Below, piece by piece: positions 9,989 to 20,249 of a stretch of DNA of 64,000 bases. The stretch comes from Gammaproteobacteria bacterium (GTDB lineage Bacteria; Pseudomonadota; Gammaproteobacteria; Pseudomonadales; Ketobacteraceae). Under the pieces are notes generated by a model. That model did no database searches and was not told the DNA's origin. It worked only from the letters and a program-made list of their open reading frames with translations. The position numbers and the translations under genes are program-made. The stretch spans positions 1 to 64,000 of the forward strand of contig JABLXQ010000009.1 of the NCBI GenBank assembly GCA_013178375.1, in the 5' to 3' direction. Position 1 is the first letter of the stretch, and the number at the start of each line of letters is the position of its first letter.

Positions 9989-10783
9989 ATGAGCCTGAAT
10001 GCCTGGATCATTGCGCTAAACCCGGAGAATCCAGTTGCGCTGGAACTGAAGCGCACCCTGGAGGAACAGAATATTGCCGCGCAAATCCAGCCCGCCGTGG
10101 ACGGACGCAAACAGATGCCAGCGCTGCAGGGACGCGAGCAGTTGTCCCAGGATAAAGCGGTAATCTACCGGCGCACACCGCTGACGTCAGCAGAAGTGGG
10201 CTGCTATCTGTCCCATTACCGGTTGATCCAGCGAGCCTACGAGCAGGGATTGTCCCACATCTGCTTGTTTGAAGATGATGTGGTGGCAGAACCGGGTTTG
10301 GGGGATCTGCTGCGCGGGATCGTGCAACTGGACGAAAATGCGCACCTGGTGCGATTAATGTCGCTGAAGATCCGCAAACGCAAGATCGTTCAGACTTTGC
10401 CGGCGGGGTATACATTAGTGCGGCCGCTGCGAGGAGCCGTGGGTACCCAGGGATACGTGCTGAATCGCGCAGGCATGAAGAAAGTGCTGGATTTCGGTGC
10501 AACGGTTTATATGCCTGTCGACAAGCTGTACGACAATTTCTTTTTGTACGGGTTGAATTGCTTCAGTGTGGAGCCGCACGCAGTGTACGAGATTTCCCGA
10601 GCGACAACCGTAACGAAATCGAAACTGGCAGCAAAGAAAAACTGGAAGATTGAATTGCGGTGGCGGATGAACAAACTTTCTCGTAGCGTCCAGAGAAGGA
10701 TTCACTATTGGATTCGCTATGACGAATATCACCCAGCAAAGAGACCACAAAAGGCAATTGGGAAAAGCAAAAGAATTCGGTGA
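9989..10783 (+). CDS. Glycosyltransferase family 25 (LPS glycosyltransferase)
   Basis: A 264-residue GT25 enzyme, the family of LgtB/LgtE-like LPS galactosyl- or glucosyltransferases. The family signatures are present: LTSAEVGCYLSHY at 65-77, a metal-binding FEDD at 94-97, and the GTQGYVLNRAGMKKVL segment near 150. The C-terminal 60 residues are very basic (KLAAKKNWKIELRWRMNKL and following), which would favour peripheral membrane binding. The donor and acceptor cannot be read from sequence. Its stop overlaps the GTG start of the next gene (GTGA), so the two are coupled. It marks the border where base composition starts to fall. Confidence 0.85.
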   Translation: MSLNAWIIALNPENPVALELKRTLEEQNIAAQIQPAVDGRKQMPALQGREQLSQDKAVIYRRTPLTSAEVGCYLSHYRLIQRAYEQGLSHICLFEDDVVAEPGLGDLLRGIVQLDENAHLVRLMSLKIRKRKIVQTLPAGYTLVRPLRGAVGTQGYVLNRAGMKKVLDFGATVYMPVDKLYDNFFLYGLNCFSVEPHAVYEISRATTVTKSKLAAKKNWKIELRWRMNKLSRSVQRRIHYWIRYDEYHPAKRPQKAIGKSKRIR

Positions 10784-12666
10784 GCCAAGCTTCTCACTAC
10801 ACTTCCAATGGCGTCTCTAAAAACATGACGAAAGACTCAATTCAATCCATCTTGCTGGTATACATCTTTCTTACCATAACCACGCTTATCCTTTGGAACA
10901 AAGCAAAAATAAACGACGTCACTGGTGACGAGCCGCACTATCTCGTAATGGCAAGTGGAATAGCATTTCAAGGAACTTTCGAGCAAACCCAGCCATACAA
11001 GGAGGAATTTAAAACCAGAAAAATATTCACAGCCGGTCTTGCTCCCGAAGACGCGACACCCTCCCCGGAAAACACTCATTCCATCGCAGGCCCACATGGA
11101 CTATTTAACATCCACAGCATAGGACTGCCGCTGTTGCTGGCTCTCCCATTTTTAGCAGGAGGAGTCATAGGCGCCAAATTATTCATGATCTTCTGTGGTG
11201 CAGCGGCGATTGTAATAACATGGAAAATTACAGAAATTTTTTCCGGAGACAAACGGCATCGTTATCTGTCCGTATTAGCCATGGGTATATCACTACCCCT
11301 CATTCCAGCATCAAACCAAATATACCCTGACATAATCGCGGGCTTTCTTGCATTAACTGGCTTGTATTGGTTTTTAACCACCAAAAGCAAACGCACATCA
11401 GAGATCGAAATCGCAATAATCAGCGCTATCGCTTTCTTACCCTGGCTTCAAATAAAATTCGCCGGCACATGCGCGTTACTTGTCGCAGCGACAACCCTCA
11501 AGATATATATCGAATCGAGAGACTACAAAAGAATCCTGAACATCTTGCTCATCGTCGGCATCTCCTGCGGATTGTTGGCCGCTTACAACTACTATGCCTT
11601 CGGAAAAGTATCCGGACCTTATCAGTCTGGAGCATTAGAAGTGAGCGAAAAAAGCTTTATGGTTTTACTGGGACTCTGCTTTGACCAAAACCAAGGCTTT
11701 CTGCTTCAAAATCCAATCAATCTAATTGGCGTTATATCCATTGGCTGGATTTACCATAAAGATCGAGCATTGGCCTTATTATTGACACTTACTTTGGCTT
11801 CTCTGATAGTTCCAAATGCGATGCATCCAAATTGGTATGGAGGAGGAAGCTTCTCTGGAAGATTTGGATGGTCAGCCGGGATAGTTTTCATGCTCCCCAC
11901 CACTTACGGCTTACTCGCACTAGCTTCAACCAAAGAAAAGCTTTACCGAACAATAATCTGCCTATCAATAGCATTGCAATTGTACTTCTTCTATCGATAT
12001 GCCATCAACGGAACAACCCTTTATAACAATGGCCCAGCAACATGGCTTGACAATTATTCCATCTTCTATTTCCCGCTCCACACGTGGCTACCCATGCTAT
12101 ATGACTCCTCATGGGCATATAACTACATCCCCAACTATGCATGGACCATTCTGATAATTTCGATTTTTTGCTTGGGTTTCGTAAAAACCAACAACCCCCG
12201 CAATGTCGCAGCATCCTGTATAGCAATTCCGCTCGCATTCATGCTGATTGCCGGCCTTTTCCCCCCAAAAAGAAACAATGAAATAACTTTTCTAGCCAAA
12301 GACCTGCCATCACAGACCGGAAAAACCACAAACTCAATCCGTATAGCACAACAAAGCCTGGACTCACCTGGATTCGTAAATTTCGGCCCATATTTTCCAT
12401 TAAGAAAAGGCCAATACGAACTGGTGCTTAAATACAAAAGCGCGGGCCCGGAAGATCACAAAATTGCAGACTTCGACATCTACGATGCTACCTCAAGAAG
12501 GAAAATAGGGTTCTACCCCCTTTACGGGACGGCGAATAACACGCGGGAATTTAGAATCGGCTTTAAAGCCCCCTACTGGAACCCGCACCCCATGGAATTC
12601 AGGACCAACTGGAATGGCACATACGACATAAATTTATATGAAATAGTATTGCGCAAAATACGATAA
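10780..12666 (+). CDS. Polytopic membrane protein, GT-C-like glycosyltransferase candidate
   Basis: A 628-residue integral membrane protein. The first helix (SILLVYIFLTITTLILW) is followed by GDEPHY at 49-54, an acidic motif in the first periplasmic loop that resembles the catalytic site of GT-C (GT39/ArnT-like) enzymes using lipid-linked sugars. About ten more hydrophobic segments follow to near residue 500. The last ~120 residues are soluble and look beta-rich. The start is GTG at 10780, overlapping the GT25 stop; an ATG at about 10825 is possible. The gene is strikingly AT-rich compared with waaA. It could modify LPS with a sugar, or be a polymerase-like protein. Function is inferred from topology and the GDEPHY motif only. 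Confidence 0.65.
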   Translation: MSQASHYTSNGVSKNMTKDSIQSILLVYIFLTITTLILWNKAKINDVTGDEPHYLVMASGIAFQGTFEQTQPYKEEFKTRKIFTAGLAPEDATPSPENTHSIAGPHGLFNIHSIGLPLLLALPFLAGGVIGAKLFMIFCGAAAIVITWKITEIFSGDKRHRYLSVLAMGISLPLIPASNQIYPDIIAGFLALTGLYWFLTTKSKRTSEIEIAIISAIAFLPWLQIKFAGTCALLVAATTLKIYIESRDYKRILNILLIVGISCGLLAAYNYYAFGKVSGPYQSGALEVSEKSFMVLLGLCFDQNQGFLLQNPINLIGVISIGWIYHKDRALALLLTLTLASLIVPNAMHPNWYGGGSFSGRFGWSAGIVFMLPTTYGLLALASTKEKLYRTIICLSIALQLYFFYRYAINGTTLYNNGPATWLDNYSIFYFPLHTWLPMLYDSSWAYNYIPNYAWTILIISIFCLGFVKTNNPRNVAASCIAIPLAFMLIAGLFPPKRNNEITFLAKDLPSQTGKTTNSIRIAQQSLDSPGFVNFGPYFPLRKGQYELVLKYKSAGPEDHKIADFDIYDATSRRKIGFYPLYGTANNTREFRIGFKAPYWNPHPMEFRTNWNGTYDINLYEIVLRKIR

Positions 12667-12776
12667 ACAGGACCTTTCACTTGCGCCGCTATACGGAGTC
12701 GTGCTCTATCACTAGTTGACCTTCACATCCGATGCGCTCGATGATGCATAATGGCGTCAATAGTCGGGCAGAATGA

Positions 12777-12910
12777 GCGTTACGTTTTGCGAATAAAAAC
12801 AGCCTGCTGAAATTGCTGTATGCCGGCATGCTCAAAGCATCGGAGAAATGGATGCACCCGGCTCAAAACTGGAATCTTACGCTGTCACAGCTGGCGATCC
12901 ATTTTGAATG
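12777..12910 (+). pseudogene. IS256-family transposase C-terminal relic
   Basis: Between the membrane protein and the next gene, a short frame after a stop reads RFANKNSLLKLLYAGMLKAS, EKWMHPAQNWNLTLSQL and AIHFEW. It resembles the conserved C-terminus of IS256-family transposases (typically LYLA-x-KKWTMP-x-NW-x-LNQLAI-x-FEGR). The rest of the transposase and the terminal repeats are not visible, so this is a decayed remnant. It occupies most of the 341-bp gap 12667-13007, in which I see no other gene. Confidence 0.65.
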
Positions 12911-13007
12911 GCAGACTGGACAATGTGCTGAAAATCTAGTGTCGCTTCACCCTACTATCGAGCGGTCAAAAATGAGCCTCAACACGACAAGCATTTTTGA
13001 CCACCAT

Positions 13008-14375
13008 CTATGGCTTGCCATCTTTAAATCTGGTGATTGCGCTCAATAGCTGAAGAGCCACATCATCCCAGCTTCTCAAGCTGGACCGGCGGATTGCAGC
13101 GACTTTTTCTGCAATGTGCGCCGGACTTGAAAGTGCAAGCTCCACTGCCTCAACAATAGAAGATATGTTGTTCGGATCTATATAGTCTATTGCATCGGCG
13201 CAGACCTCTGGTATCGAAGTAGCGTTTGATGCAATCACATATTTTCCGAACCATGCAGCTTCTCCTACCGGAAGCCCCCACCCTTCGTAATAGCTCGGAT
13301 ACATCGTAAAAAGACATTTTTCATACAAATAAGCGAGGTCTTTGTCGCTTGGGCCTATGATGGGGCGAATAACATCCTTAAAATCCGAGTCTTGTTCCAT
13401 TTCCTGAAATATTGCTTCTGAATCCCAGCCTCTTTTTCCTGCCACCACCAGCATTGGCGGCTGGACACCTTTGCGCACAAGCACCTTCCAGGCTTTGAGC
13501 AAAGCTGAAATATTCTTTCTACCTTCAATCGTTCCTACGCATAACACGAATGGTGTTTTATCAAGAAAAAGCAGTTCGCTGTCGTCAGGCTTTGACCCTG
13601 TGTGATTTCGGGAATATCCGATGAATTCGTGCGCGAGGGGCACTACTAACGGATCGACATGAGTTCCCTTTAAGTCCAAATATTGTTGAAGATCTTTTCG
13701 CGTCCAGTCTGACACGCAAACGTAGTGAGTAGCGTGAACCTTATCCAGGCAACCACAAAAATTATCTGTAACGTAGGAGGGGAAAAATTCCTGCCCGTAA
13801 TAAGGTATTAGATCGTAGATCAACTGGAAAACCGTTCCGCCGGCATTCTTGTGCGATTTTGCGAAATCCAGAATATTTTCGTGGCACCAGAACGCACCAA
13901 GGATGACAAAAACATCTTCTTTGTTCAGGCTATCGATCGGATATAACTGCGCAAGCTTGCCAACACGCGACCAATTGTCTTCAATGCCGAGACCTTGCAG
14001 CTGACTTCTTGCAAACACCGCCGCAAAATAAATTCTGATTTTTTTGATCGCCCTTTCCAGCTTGCCATCTCGAATCGAGGCCAGCGCGTGCTTGACTTCT
14101 TTCTTTGGGGGGATTCTCGGAATATGCAGAAGGCCCAGCTTGGCTCTGAATTTTATCGAATCAAACTCGGGATCACTGAAAAGATCGGCCGGGTCGCAGA
14201 AATACATCTCTTGCTCAGCCGCGTTCCAGAACGATATAAAAATCTTAACATTCTTTTCCCTGCTTTCGACCATAGAAGAGATCAGTCTGGCTTGCACACG
14301 CTGAATGCCAGAAACCCTTCGATTGTCCATTGAGTACTCTACGATATCAGTAATATCGAAATAAATTTTACGCAT
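13008..14375 (-). CDS. Glycosyltransferase family 4
   Basis: A 455-residue GT-B glycosyltransferase. The N-terminal domain begins IYFDITDIVEYS and contains RRVSGIQRVQARL (about 19-31), a signature shared by large polysaccharide GT4 enzymes. The C-terminal GT4 domain shows FVLCVGTIEGRKNISALLKAW, the nucleotide-sugar segment YPSYYEGWGLPVGEAAWFGK with the EGWGLP/E motif, and SNATSIPEVCADA. It is a clear paralogue of the protein at 21100-22461. It is the distal gene of the minus-strand glycan cluster. A GDP-D-rhamnose donor is plausible because gmd and rmd are in the cluster, but this is inference. Confidence 0.85.
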   Translation of the reverse strand: MRKIYFDITDIVEYSMDNRRVSGIQRVQARLISSMVESREKNVKIFISFWNAAEQEMYFCDPADLFSDPEFDSIKFRAKLGLLHIPRIPPKKEVKHALASIRDGKLERAIKKIRIYFAAVFARSQLQGLGIEDNWSRVGKLAQLYPIDSLNKEDVFVILGAFWCHENILDFAKSHKNAGGTVFQLIYDLIPYYGQEFFPSYVTDNFCGCLDKVHATHYVCVSDWTRKDLQQYLDLKGTHVDPLVVPLAHEFIGYSRNHTGSKPDDSELLFLDKTPFVLCVGTIEGRKNISALLKAWKVLVRKGVQPPMLVVAGKRGWDSEAIFQEMEQDSDFKDVIRPIIGPSDKDLAYLYEKCLFTMYPSYYEGWGLPVGEAAWFGKYVIASNATSIPEVCADAIDYIDPNNISSIVEAVELALSSPAHIAEKVAAIRRSSLRSWDDVALQLLSAITRFKDGKP

Positions 14376-14517
14376 ATTGGTTTCTTAGGCATGGTATTCG
14401 TGCTCCTGACTTGGCAACACTCAAACGTTACCAGTGTGTGTTTTGCGATTAAATGCTGCAATATGATCTTTTCTATTACCGCGCGCCAGCCTGCTTTCTT
14501 TGGTGAACTTACGCCAA

Positions 14518-17500
14518 TTACCATCTGTTTCTCTGCAAGCGCCGGGCTTTTCTTTCTGCGGAACGAGAAAATTTCTCTGTCATCTTTTTGGGCAAGGGAG
14601 GCGAAAACCGTGACAAACCATTCAACACATGCAGCTCGAAGGTCCACCGAAGAATTCTAAGACTACTATAATTGTCATCTTCCGATGACAGGCGCCCCAC
14701 ACTCCAAGGCAACGAGCCAGCTAACCGATCCAGCAGAATTTGAGATAACAATGCTTTCAAATCAGAGTCAGCAATAGCGGAAATGCCGTGGATAATACTT
14801 TGATTATATTGCTGCAACTCTAAAGCTAGCCCGCTAAATAAATCCAGAATATTAATGGAAACGCCTTGATAGCGCATCATTTTGAAAAATTCCTGTTGTG
14901 CGACACCGGCATCCAGCTGTCCATTGATCCCCAGAAAAACGTCACCGGCGAAACATTCAACCGGATCATCGCCGAGAAACTTGTCTGGACACCCCAAGAA
15001 CTGAAGGCAAAATTTTCGCGCATAGAGACATCCACCTTCGCGCGTGACATAGACAGGTTCAACGCGATAAACAGATTGCGAACTTAGAAGGAGCTCTCGC
15101 ACAACATTAACAACAGGCGAAAAGGCCTTCACCTTTCCACGACGTTGCACCAACCCGGACACATCTACCAACAACTGTTTTGTTCTGACTCTTGGCGCTA
15201 TTGTTAAGGCAATAGCTTGAGCCAAAACACCCACATCAGCCTTCTCTTGGCGCTCAATATTACCAACCTGCTTTATCAGCGCATTGATGTCGGTTTCGCT
15301 TTTCCGCTGAAAGGATTCTATGGCATCGAAATACTGCTTAGCGCAGGCCGCAGGATTGTGGTCCTCCCTGATTATCCGTTGCGCAGTCTCGCCCAGCTTT
15401 TTTCGGCGCTCTACATCCTGCCACAACGTAACAAGAGCGTTGCAGAGGTGCGCGTCATCAAATTCATCCGGTAGCTTCCACACACCATCATCAGATAAAT
15501 CAGCCATGCTACCATTCGCATTTACGATGGTCGCCACACCGTGGTTCATGCAATCCAGAACCGCGGCGGACGTTTCTCCTCGCGACAATGTACGCAACTG
15601 CACGCCTACATCAGCCGCCATGAGATATTGCCGAAAGATATCCATATCCGCCCAGCCAGTAATTTTAATACGCGCGCCGAGTCCACTATCTTCCATAGTT
15701 TTCTGCAAGGCATCACCATAACCAGTTTGGTCTTTTTCTCCAACGAAAAGGAGCACACATTTCTCATCAAGTGACAAGGGTGATGCCAGCCAAGCTTCAA
15801 GCAGTCGGTGATTGAGCTTTGTTGGTCCAATCAAACCGAAACTGCACACCACAAAGTCATCCTGGTTTAAGCCGAGAGCACCTCGTACAACTGAACGATT
15901 TTCCGCATCCGACTTATAGGGCGTGCGCAGGAGAGGAATCACTCGCCAATCTTCAGCTACCTGTGTGCCATACCAATTTCGCGCCATTCTTTGCGAATTT
16001 TCGGAATGGACAATGATGCCTTGCGCTCCCTGCAGCACTTCATAGTTACAAGGGTATTTCCACAGCACATCCACATTATTTACGGAATGGTAACGCTCAT
16101 GCACTGCTGCGTAACCATGACCGCTATAGAGAGCGTTAAGCCATTTCCCAGGCTCAATTTTTTTATACTCCATGTATGCAACGATGCCGGACAGAAAAAA
16201 GTCGTGCAACACAACAACGCCTGGTATTTCTGCCAGCAACGCAAACATATGCTGATGGAACGTGGAGTTTCCAAAGTGATAGACAACACGATCAAACTGA
16301 TCCGCATTGTCGCGAAACCATTGCACCGAACGCACCGGGCAGTGCAAATTAATCCAGGGATCGGCAACGATTTCCTGCGCAACTACGACATCAATGTCGT
16401 AATAGGCAGCCAATGCAGGTAATAGCTCAGCACTGTAATCACTGATGCCACTGCGCTCTGAAGGCAAAGGCGAAACAAACGCCAATCGTGGCTTGCGTTC
16501 GAACGACACCACCCGATCATATTTTTTACTTTTGCCAACAATCTCTTCCATGGCACTGATCGCCAGCTGTGCACTTCGATCCCAAGAAAACTTGCCCGCT
16601 TGCTCAAGGGCACGGCATTCCAATTGCTGCCGAAATGCATCGTCGGTTAGAACCTGTTTCAATTTTTGCGTAATCGATTCATCATCAAATGGATCGAACA
16701 ATGCTTCTTCATAACCAATAACTTCGGGCAAACTAGTCGTGTTGGATCCAATAACCGCGCGACGACAGGACATCGCCTCCAGAGCTGGCAAACCAAAACC
16801 TTCATGCCAGGATGGGAAAATAAAAATTTTGCACAAATTATACAGCGCTATTAAATCTTCCTCAGGAACATAGCCTGTTAAAACCATTTCATTAGGATTC
16901 AAACCACATTGATCAGCCAGTTCTTCGAGGCGTGCTCTATCACGAGCATGAATGGAGCACACTACTGCCAGCTGGTGGGCTTTACGCAATTCCGCAGGCA
17001 ACGCTGCGTATGCACGAATCAAACCTTCAATATTCTTGCGGTGGTCAATCCCGCCCGTATACATGACGCACGCAAGGCTCAACCCATATCTTTCTCTCAG
17101 GGCGGCCTCGTGCTCAGGCCCAACTTGCAATGCTCTAAACTGAGGATCTGCCGCGGTAGATATATTCACAACCCGATCGGTTGGAATGCCCAGATGCTGT
17201 ATAGCTTCTTGTCTCGATGATTCAGAAATGGAAAGCAGCAATTCAGCCTTTTTTAAATAATTGAGTTTGCTTTCGTACCATTTCGCAACGGCCGGATTCT
17301 CCAGGTATGGAACCGGATTGAGCAGTGGGATCAGATCGTAAAGAATGACTGCAGTGGGTATTGTCGTCCGGCCGAAAGAACAAATACTGGTTATGGCATT
17401 GTCCACACACCCTTCAAACAGGCTGCAAACAAGAACAACCGATGGATTCAGACTTGCAATAAATGCTTCGCGAATCAACTCAGCCGATTGGCGAGCTGAG

Positions 17501-17754
17501 TCGTTACGAGGCTCAATATAATTGACCGGACCAGGCGCATACCATACTTGAATATTTTCTGGTGGCAGCAAATCCGAAAATGCATCACGAACTGGCTCAA
17601 TGGTCTCTGGGAAAAGCCCACTAAGCACAAGCAATATCTCATGCTCCCCGCAGTTTCTGACTAAAGCCTTGGCAATGGAAAGCGTGTAACGCCCTATACC
17701 ACGATTGCGATTAGCCAGGGACTGTGCGCCCTGCATATCAACTATGATTCGCAT
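14518..17754 (-). CDS. Multidomain glycosyltransferase: two GT4 units plus a truncated third
   Basis: A 1078-residue cytosolic protein. Domain 1 (about 1-375) is a complete GT4 starting MRIIVDMQGAQSLANRNRGIGRY, with FIFPSWHEGFGLPALEAMSC near 285-305. Domain 2 (about 400-770) is a second GT4, with RLAFVSPLPSERSGISDYSA and, at its catalytic region, a degenerate VGVQLRTLSRGETSAAVLDCM in place of the usual EGFGLP motif. From about 835 a third unit begins, LLVDVSGLVQRRGKVKAF, which resembles GT4 N-terminal domains, but the protein ends at about 1078 with no donor-binding half. Tandem GTs of this type build D-rhamnan-like chains in other bacteria. The neighbouring gmd/rmd pair suggests the same here (inference). 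Confidence 0.82.
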   Translation of the reverse strand: MRIIVDMQGAQSLANRNRGIGRYTLSIAKALVRNCGEHEILLVLSGLFPETIEPVRDAFSDLLPPENIQVWYAPGPVNYIEPRNDSARQSAELIREAFIASLNPSVVLVCSLFEGCVDNAITSICSFGRTTIPTAVILYDLIPLLNPVPYLENPAVAKWYESKLNYLKKAELLLSISESSRQEAIQHLGIPTDRVVNISTAADPQFRALQVGPEHEAALRERYGLSLACVMYTGGIDHRKNIEGLIRAYAALPAELRKAHQLAVVCSIHARDRARLEELADQCGLNPNEMVLTGYVPEEDLIALYNLCKIFIFPSWHEGFGLPALEAMSCRRAVIGSNTTSLPEVIGYEEALFDPFDDESITQKLKQVLTDDAFRQQLECRALEQAGKFSWDRSAQLAISAMEEIVGKSKKYDRVVSFERKPRLAFVSPLPSERSGISDYSAELLPALAAYYDIDVVVAQEIVADPWINLHCPVRSVQWFRDNADQFDRVVYHFGNSTFHQHMFALLAEIPGVVVLHDFFLSGIVAYMEYKKIEPGKWLNALYSGHGYAAVHERYHSVNNVDVLWKYPCNYEVLQGAQGIIVHSENSQRMARNWYGTQVAEDWRVIPLLRTPYKSDAENRSVVRGALGLNQDDFVVCSFGLIGPTKLNHRLLEAWLASPLSLDEKCVLLFVGEKDQTGYGDALQKTMEDSGLGARIKITGWADMDIFRQYLMAADVGVQLRTLSRGETSAAVLDCMNHGVATIVNANGSMADLSDDGVWKLPDEFDDAHLCNALVTLWQDVERRKKLGETAQRIIREDHNPAACAKQYFDAIESFQRKSETDINALIKQVGNIERQEKADVGVLAQAIALTIAPRVRTKQLLVDVSGLVQRRGKVKAFSPVVNVVRELLLSSQSVYRVEPVYVTREGGCLYARKFCLQFLGCPDKFLGDDPVECFAGDVFLGINGQLDAGVAQQEFFKMMRYQGVSINILDLFSGLALELQQYNQSIIHGISAIADSDLKALLSQILLDRLAGSLPWSVGRLSSEDDNYSSLRILRWTFELHVLNGLSRFSPPLPKKMTEKFSRSAERKARRLQRNRW

Positions 17755-18023
17755 CGGGCTCTATCCTTGATCCTCTTCTCCGCAACTGCTATCAATTTAG
17801 ACTGAATCAATCGAGCGCGAGGGGTCATTGCTGCAGGCAGCTTCGGCGATAAACACATATTTCCATCCGAAGGCGAATCGTTGGTCTTTGACCTGTCTGC
17901 GCGTAGCGGTTTATGCAGCCAAGGAACGGATGAAACAAGCCGGCTCAGCCTGCTTTTGCGCTTTGATCTTGCTCGTTTGCTACGAGCTTTTCTTTTTTTT
18001 GATCTTTGAGCATGCTCAAACAT
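17742..18023 (-). CDS. Small basic hypothetical protein (uncertain)
   Basis: A possible 93-residue reading frame with an extremely Lys/Arg-rich first third (RSKKRKARSKRARSKRKSR) and no recognisable domain. It overlaps the start of the 1078-residue glycosyltransferase by 13 bp and has no obvious ribosome-binding site. Its ATG lies next to a perfect 16-bp palindrome. It may be a real accessory protein, the remnant of a larger gene, or a chance frame in a 385-bp gap. Confidence 0.3.
   Translation of the reverse strand: MFEHAQRSKKRKARSKRARSKRKSRLSRLVSSVPWLHKPLRADRSKTNDSPSDGNMCLSPKLPAAMTPRARLIQSKLIAVAEKRIKDRARCES
18007..18022. repeat. Perfect 16-bp palindrome
   Basis: TTTGAGCATGCTCAAA is a perfect inverted repeat without spacer. 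It lies in the 385-bp gap between rmd and the 1078-residue glycosyltransferase gene, at the start of the small basic frame. It has dyad symmetry typical of a repressor site or restriction-type target. No function can be assigned. Confidence 0.45.
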
Positions 18024-18139
18024 AGGCTGGAAGTTTAGTCCGCTATTTCTACAAAGGGGGATAGAAAGAGTCTTCTTGAGATTCTACTCTGGACAGAACA
18101 AAAGAGAGCCCGTACTGAACAGCTCCACGCCGCCTCAAC

Positions 18140-19026
18140 TTACTCAAACATTGACCTGATGGTGTCAGCGAATGAGTACATTGGCTGGTAGGAAATATAT
18201 TTGACCAACTTTGAATTATCACCCTTCAAACGAGGAATCTCGTTGCTCCTCACGAAGGCAGGGTTGGTTCTAACTTCAATCTTATAGCCTGCAATTTCGC
18301 CGGCCCACTCGATAATCTCCCGCAGCGCATAAGCCCGGCCACTACACACATTAAAAACCTCTGATTCGGCTCTCGAAACCAGAAGATCACCATATGCACG
18401 GACAACATCTCTTACATCCGAAAAATCCCTGAAAACGTCCAAATTGCCCAATTCAATTACTTCTTCCCTGCGCTTGAAATGATTTACGATTTTGGGAACG
18501 AGAAAGCGTTCATCCTGACCCGCACCTGTGTAATTAAATGGTCGCACAATAACGATCGGCAACTTCTCGAACCATGTTCGAGTCATATATTCCATCGCGA
18601 GCTTGCTCATCGCATAGTGGTTTACCGGCGATGGATTGACTGACTCATCGATGGTCTCGATATTGGCGGGAGTTCCGTAAATATTGGCGCTACTGGCGAT
18701 AAGAACTTTCTCCGGCTCTACACGCGAAGCGTACAACGCATCAAGCAAGTTCAGCGTGCCAAAAACATTGACGTTGTAAAACTCTTTCTCATCACTGTGG
18801 CCAACGAATGCCAAAGCCGCCAAATGCAAGACATATTGCGGCTTAATCGCCTGGACACACTCAAGTACTCGGGCTTTATCCGTCAAATCACACGAATATT
18901 CATCCGTGCCGCTACCCTTTTCATGCACCAAGCCGACCGCCTTAAAACCGCGCTCGCGCAACAATTCCGCCGCATACTTACCGGTAAAACCGTTATAGCC
19001 AGTGATCAGAACTGTTCCGGCACTCA

Positions 19027-19027
<1 letters not shown>
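18140..19027 (-). CDS. rmd: GDP-6-deoxy-D-mannose (GDP-4-keto-6-deoxymannose) reductase
   Basis: An extended short-chain dehydrogenase that reduces GDP-4-keto-6-deoxy-D-mannose to GDP-D-rhamnose. From the preferred start, VLITGYNGFTGKY gives the NAD(P) glycine motif at about 6-16. The active site is Ser/Tyr/Lys, with SSANIYG and HYAMSK (YxxxK). RPFNYTGAGQDERFLVPKIV is typical of Rmd rather than of the epimerase/reductase WcaG. I chose ATG 19027 rather than an upstream frame start that would add 19 residues out of gmd; the start then overlaps the gmd stop (TAATG). Product and pathway follow from the gmd-rmd pairing. A closely related ketoreductase specificity cannot be excluded. Confidence 0.85.
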
Positions 19028-20088
<1,061 letters not shown>

Positions 20089-20186
20089 CTATTCGTCGCC
20101 ATTTAATTTTGATAGATTTTATAAAATAAACGCTTAACTATAATAGCGCGGATTAACTGCGGATTTCGTGGTGTGAAACTGTTAGG

Positions 20187-20215
20187 ATTATAACAGTCCG
20201 CGCGATGCGTCGCCA
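20187..20215 (-). promoter_or_regulatory. Candidate gmd-rmd promoter with overlapping inverted repeat
   Basis: On the minus strand a perfect TATAAT is at 20187-20192, with a weak TGGCGA at a 17-bp spacing. The -10 box is embedded in CTGTTA-N6-TAACAG (20179-20196), which could be an operator. A second AT-rich stretch with TATTATAGT lies closer to gmd (about 20137-20146). Confidence 0.4.
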
Positions 20216-20249
20216 TCCAACAGGTCATTGTCACCACAAGCCATCACCT

